From Sitta carolinensis (taxonomy: Eukaryota; Chordata; Aves; Passeriformes; Sittidae): a stretch of DNA of 64,000 nt. Below are positions 63,293 through 64,000 of this stretch, one piece after another. Both the position numbers and the translations under genes were made by a program. Every line of letters starts with the position of its first letter. Position 1 is the stretch's first letter. The DNA is taken from the NCBI GenBank assembly GCA_032173965.1, contig JAVUNC010000004.1:2928501-2992500 (forward strand), written 5' to 3'. Under the pieces are notes generated by a model. It saw nothing but the letters and a program-made list of their open reading frames with translations, did not search any database and was not told the DNA's origin.

Positions 63293-64000
63293 ATAAAAAA
63301 ATAACTCATTTAACACATAACTTCCTGATTTTATCAAGGAAGAGGCATGCCAGTGTGGAGGGATAAACAGCTGGGATGGAAGCTCTTTAAAGGTCTTCCA
63401 TCCCAGATCCTCTCTCCTTGGAAAGATCCTGTCCATTTTGATGCACGGTACGCTACGTTCCTTCCTGCACCAGGGGATGAGTCATGGCTACATGACTCCG
63501 TGGGTGGCCAGAAGTGATATCTCCACCACTTACATCTTAATTCCTGATTATCCCATGATGTTCTCCAGCTCCTGCTCCCTCACTTAGCACACAGCAGAGA
63601 TGTGCCCATGTCCCAGTCTCCCCACAACCCCTTGATTTCCCCGTTTCCCACAGCCAGGCTGTGGGGTTGCTTTGGCCAAGGACATGGGGGTGATGCTTTG
63701 CCCCTTCAGTTCACAAGAGCTCCCTTTGTAGTCCTGGCCCTCACAGAGAGCCAGAAGTCATTACTCAGAGCCTGTTTCTTTTATTAGCCAACACTCTGTA
63801 TTTTTAGGGATTTTTTGGAAGTTGTGAGTGTCAATCACACCCATGTTGAGATCTCTCAACTCATATTTTTGAGAGGAGAAAGCTTTTCTCGGCACTCAGC
63901 AGCATCCCACGCTTCCATCACGCTGGAGGCACTTGTGTCCGGAGGTCTGGATAAACTCTGGGTGACCCCAGAGATCTGCAAGTATTTATAAAACATGTTT

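Overview
This is vertebrate nuclear DNA, almost certainly from a bird and probably a songbird. About 50 truncated CR1 LINE 3' ends, on both strands, carry the avian signature of a TTCCAACCCAAACCATTCT-type terminus followed by TGATTC or ATTCTATG tails. There are no bacterial-style operons, and the density of long ORFs is background except inside GC-rich low-complexity sequence. Species cannot be named from the sequence.

The only protein-coding exon I can support is exon 1 of XKR6 (XK-related protein 6) on the minus strand, 58673-59411. It lies in a strong CpG island (about 58530-59760) and ends in a clean splice donor (AG|GTAAGG). As given, it needs two frame changes to encode the expected protein: one in a GCC-repeat tract just after the start codon, one near 58828-58837. 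I found no sign of XKR6 exons 2 and 3, so about 58.7 kb (1-58672) is best read as part of a very long first intron. The 59.4-64 kb end is promoter and 5' flank.

Layout: 1-5.4 kb, unique DNA with scattered CR1. 5.39-5.91 kb, a 17-copy 31/32-bp minisatellite. 6-50.7 kb, unique intron-like DNA broken by dozens of CR1 fragments, several poly(A)/(T) tracts, a GT repeat, a TA/CA repeat at 46.1 kb, an 89-bp duplication at 14.8 kb, and a CpG-rich islet at 46.9-47.4 kb. 50.7-57.1 kb, the longest CR1-free stretch. 57.1-58.5 kb, layered degenerate tandem repeats beside the exon. 58.5-59.8 kb, CpG island with XKR6 exon 1. 59.67-60.74 kb, four abutting CR1 fragments, the first about 260 bp upstream of the XKR6 start codon. 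60.7-64 kb, flanking DNA with one young and one apparently old CR1.

I see no novel multi-gene system. The points most worth a second look are the broken reading frame of XKR6 exon 1, the CR1-derived and tandem-repeat DNA crowding its promoter and donor site, a YY1-like element over its start codon, and a few unique CpG-bearing stretches that may be conserved regulatory elements.
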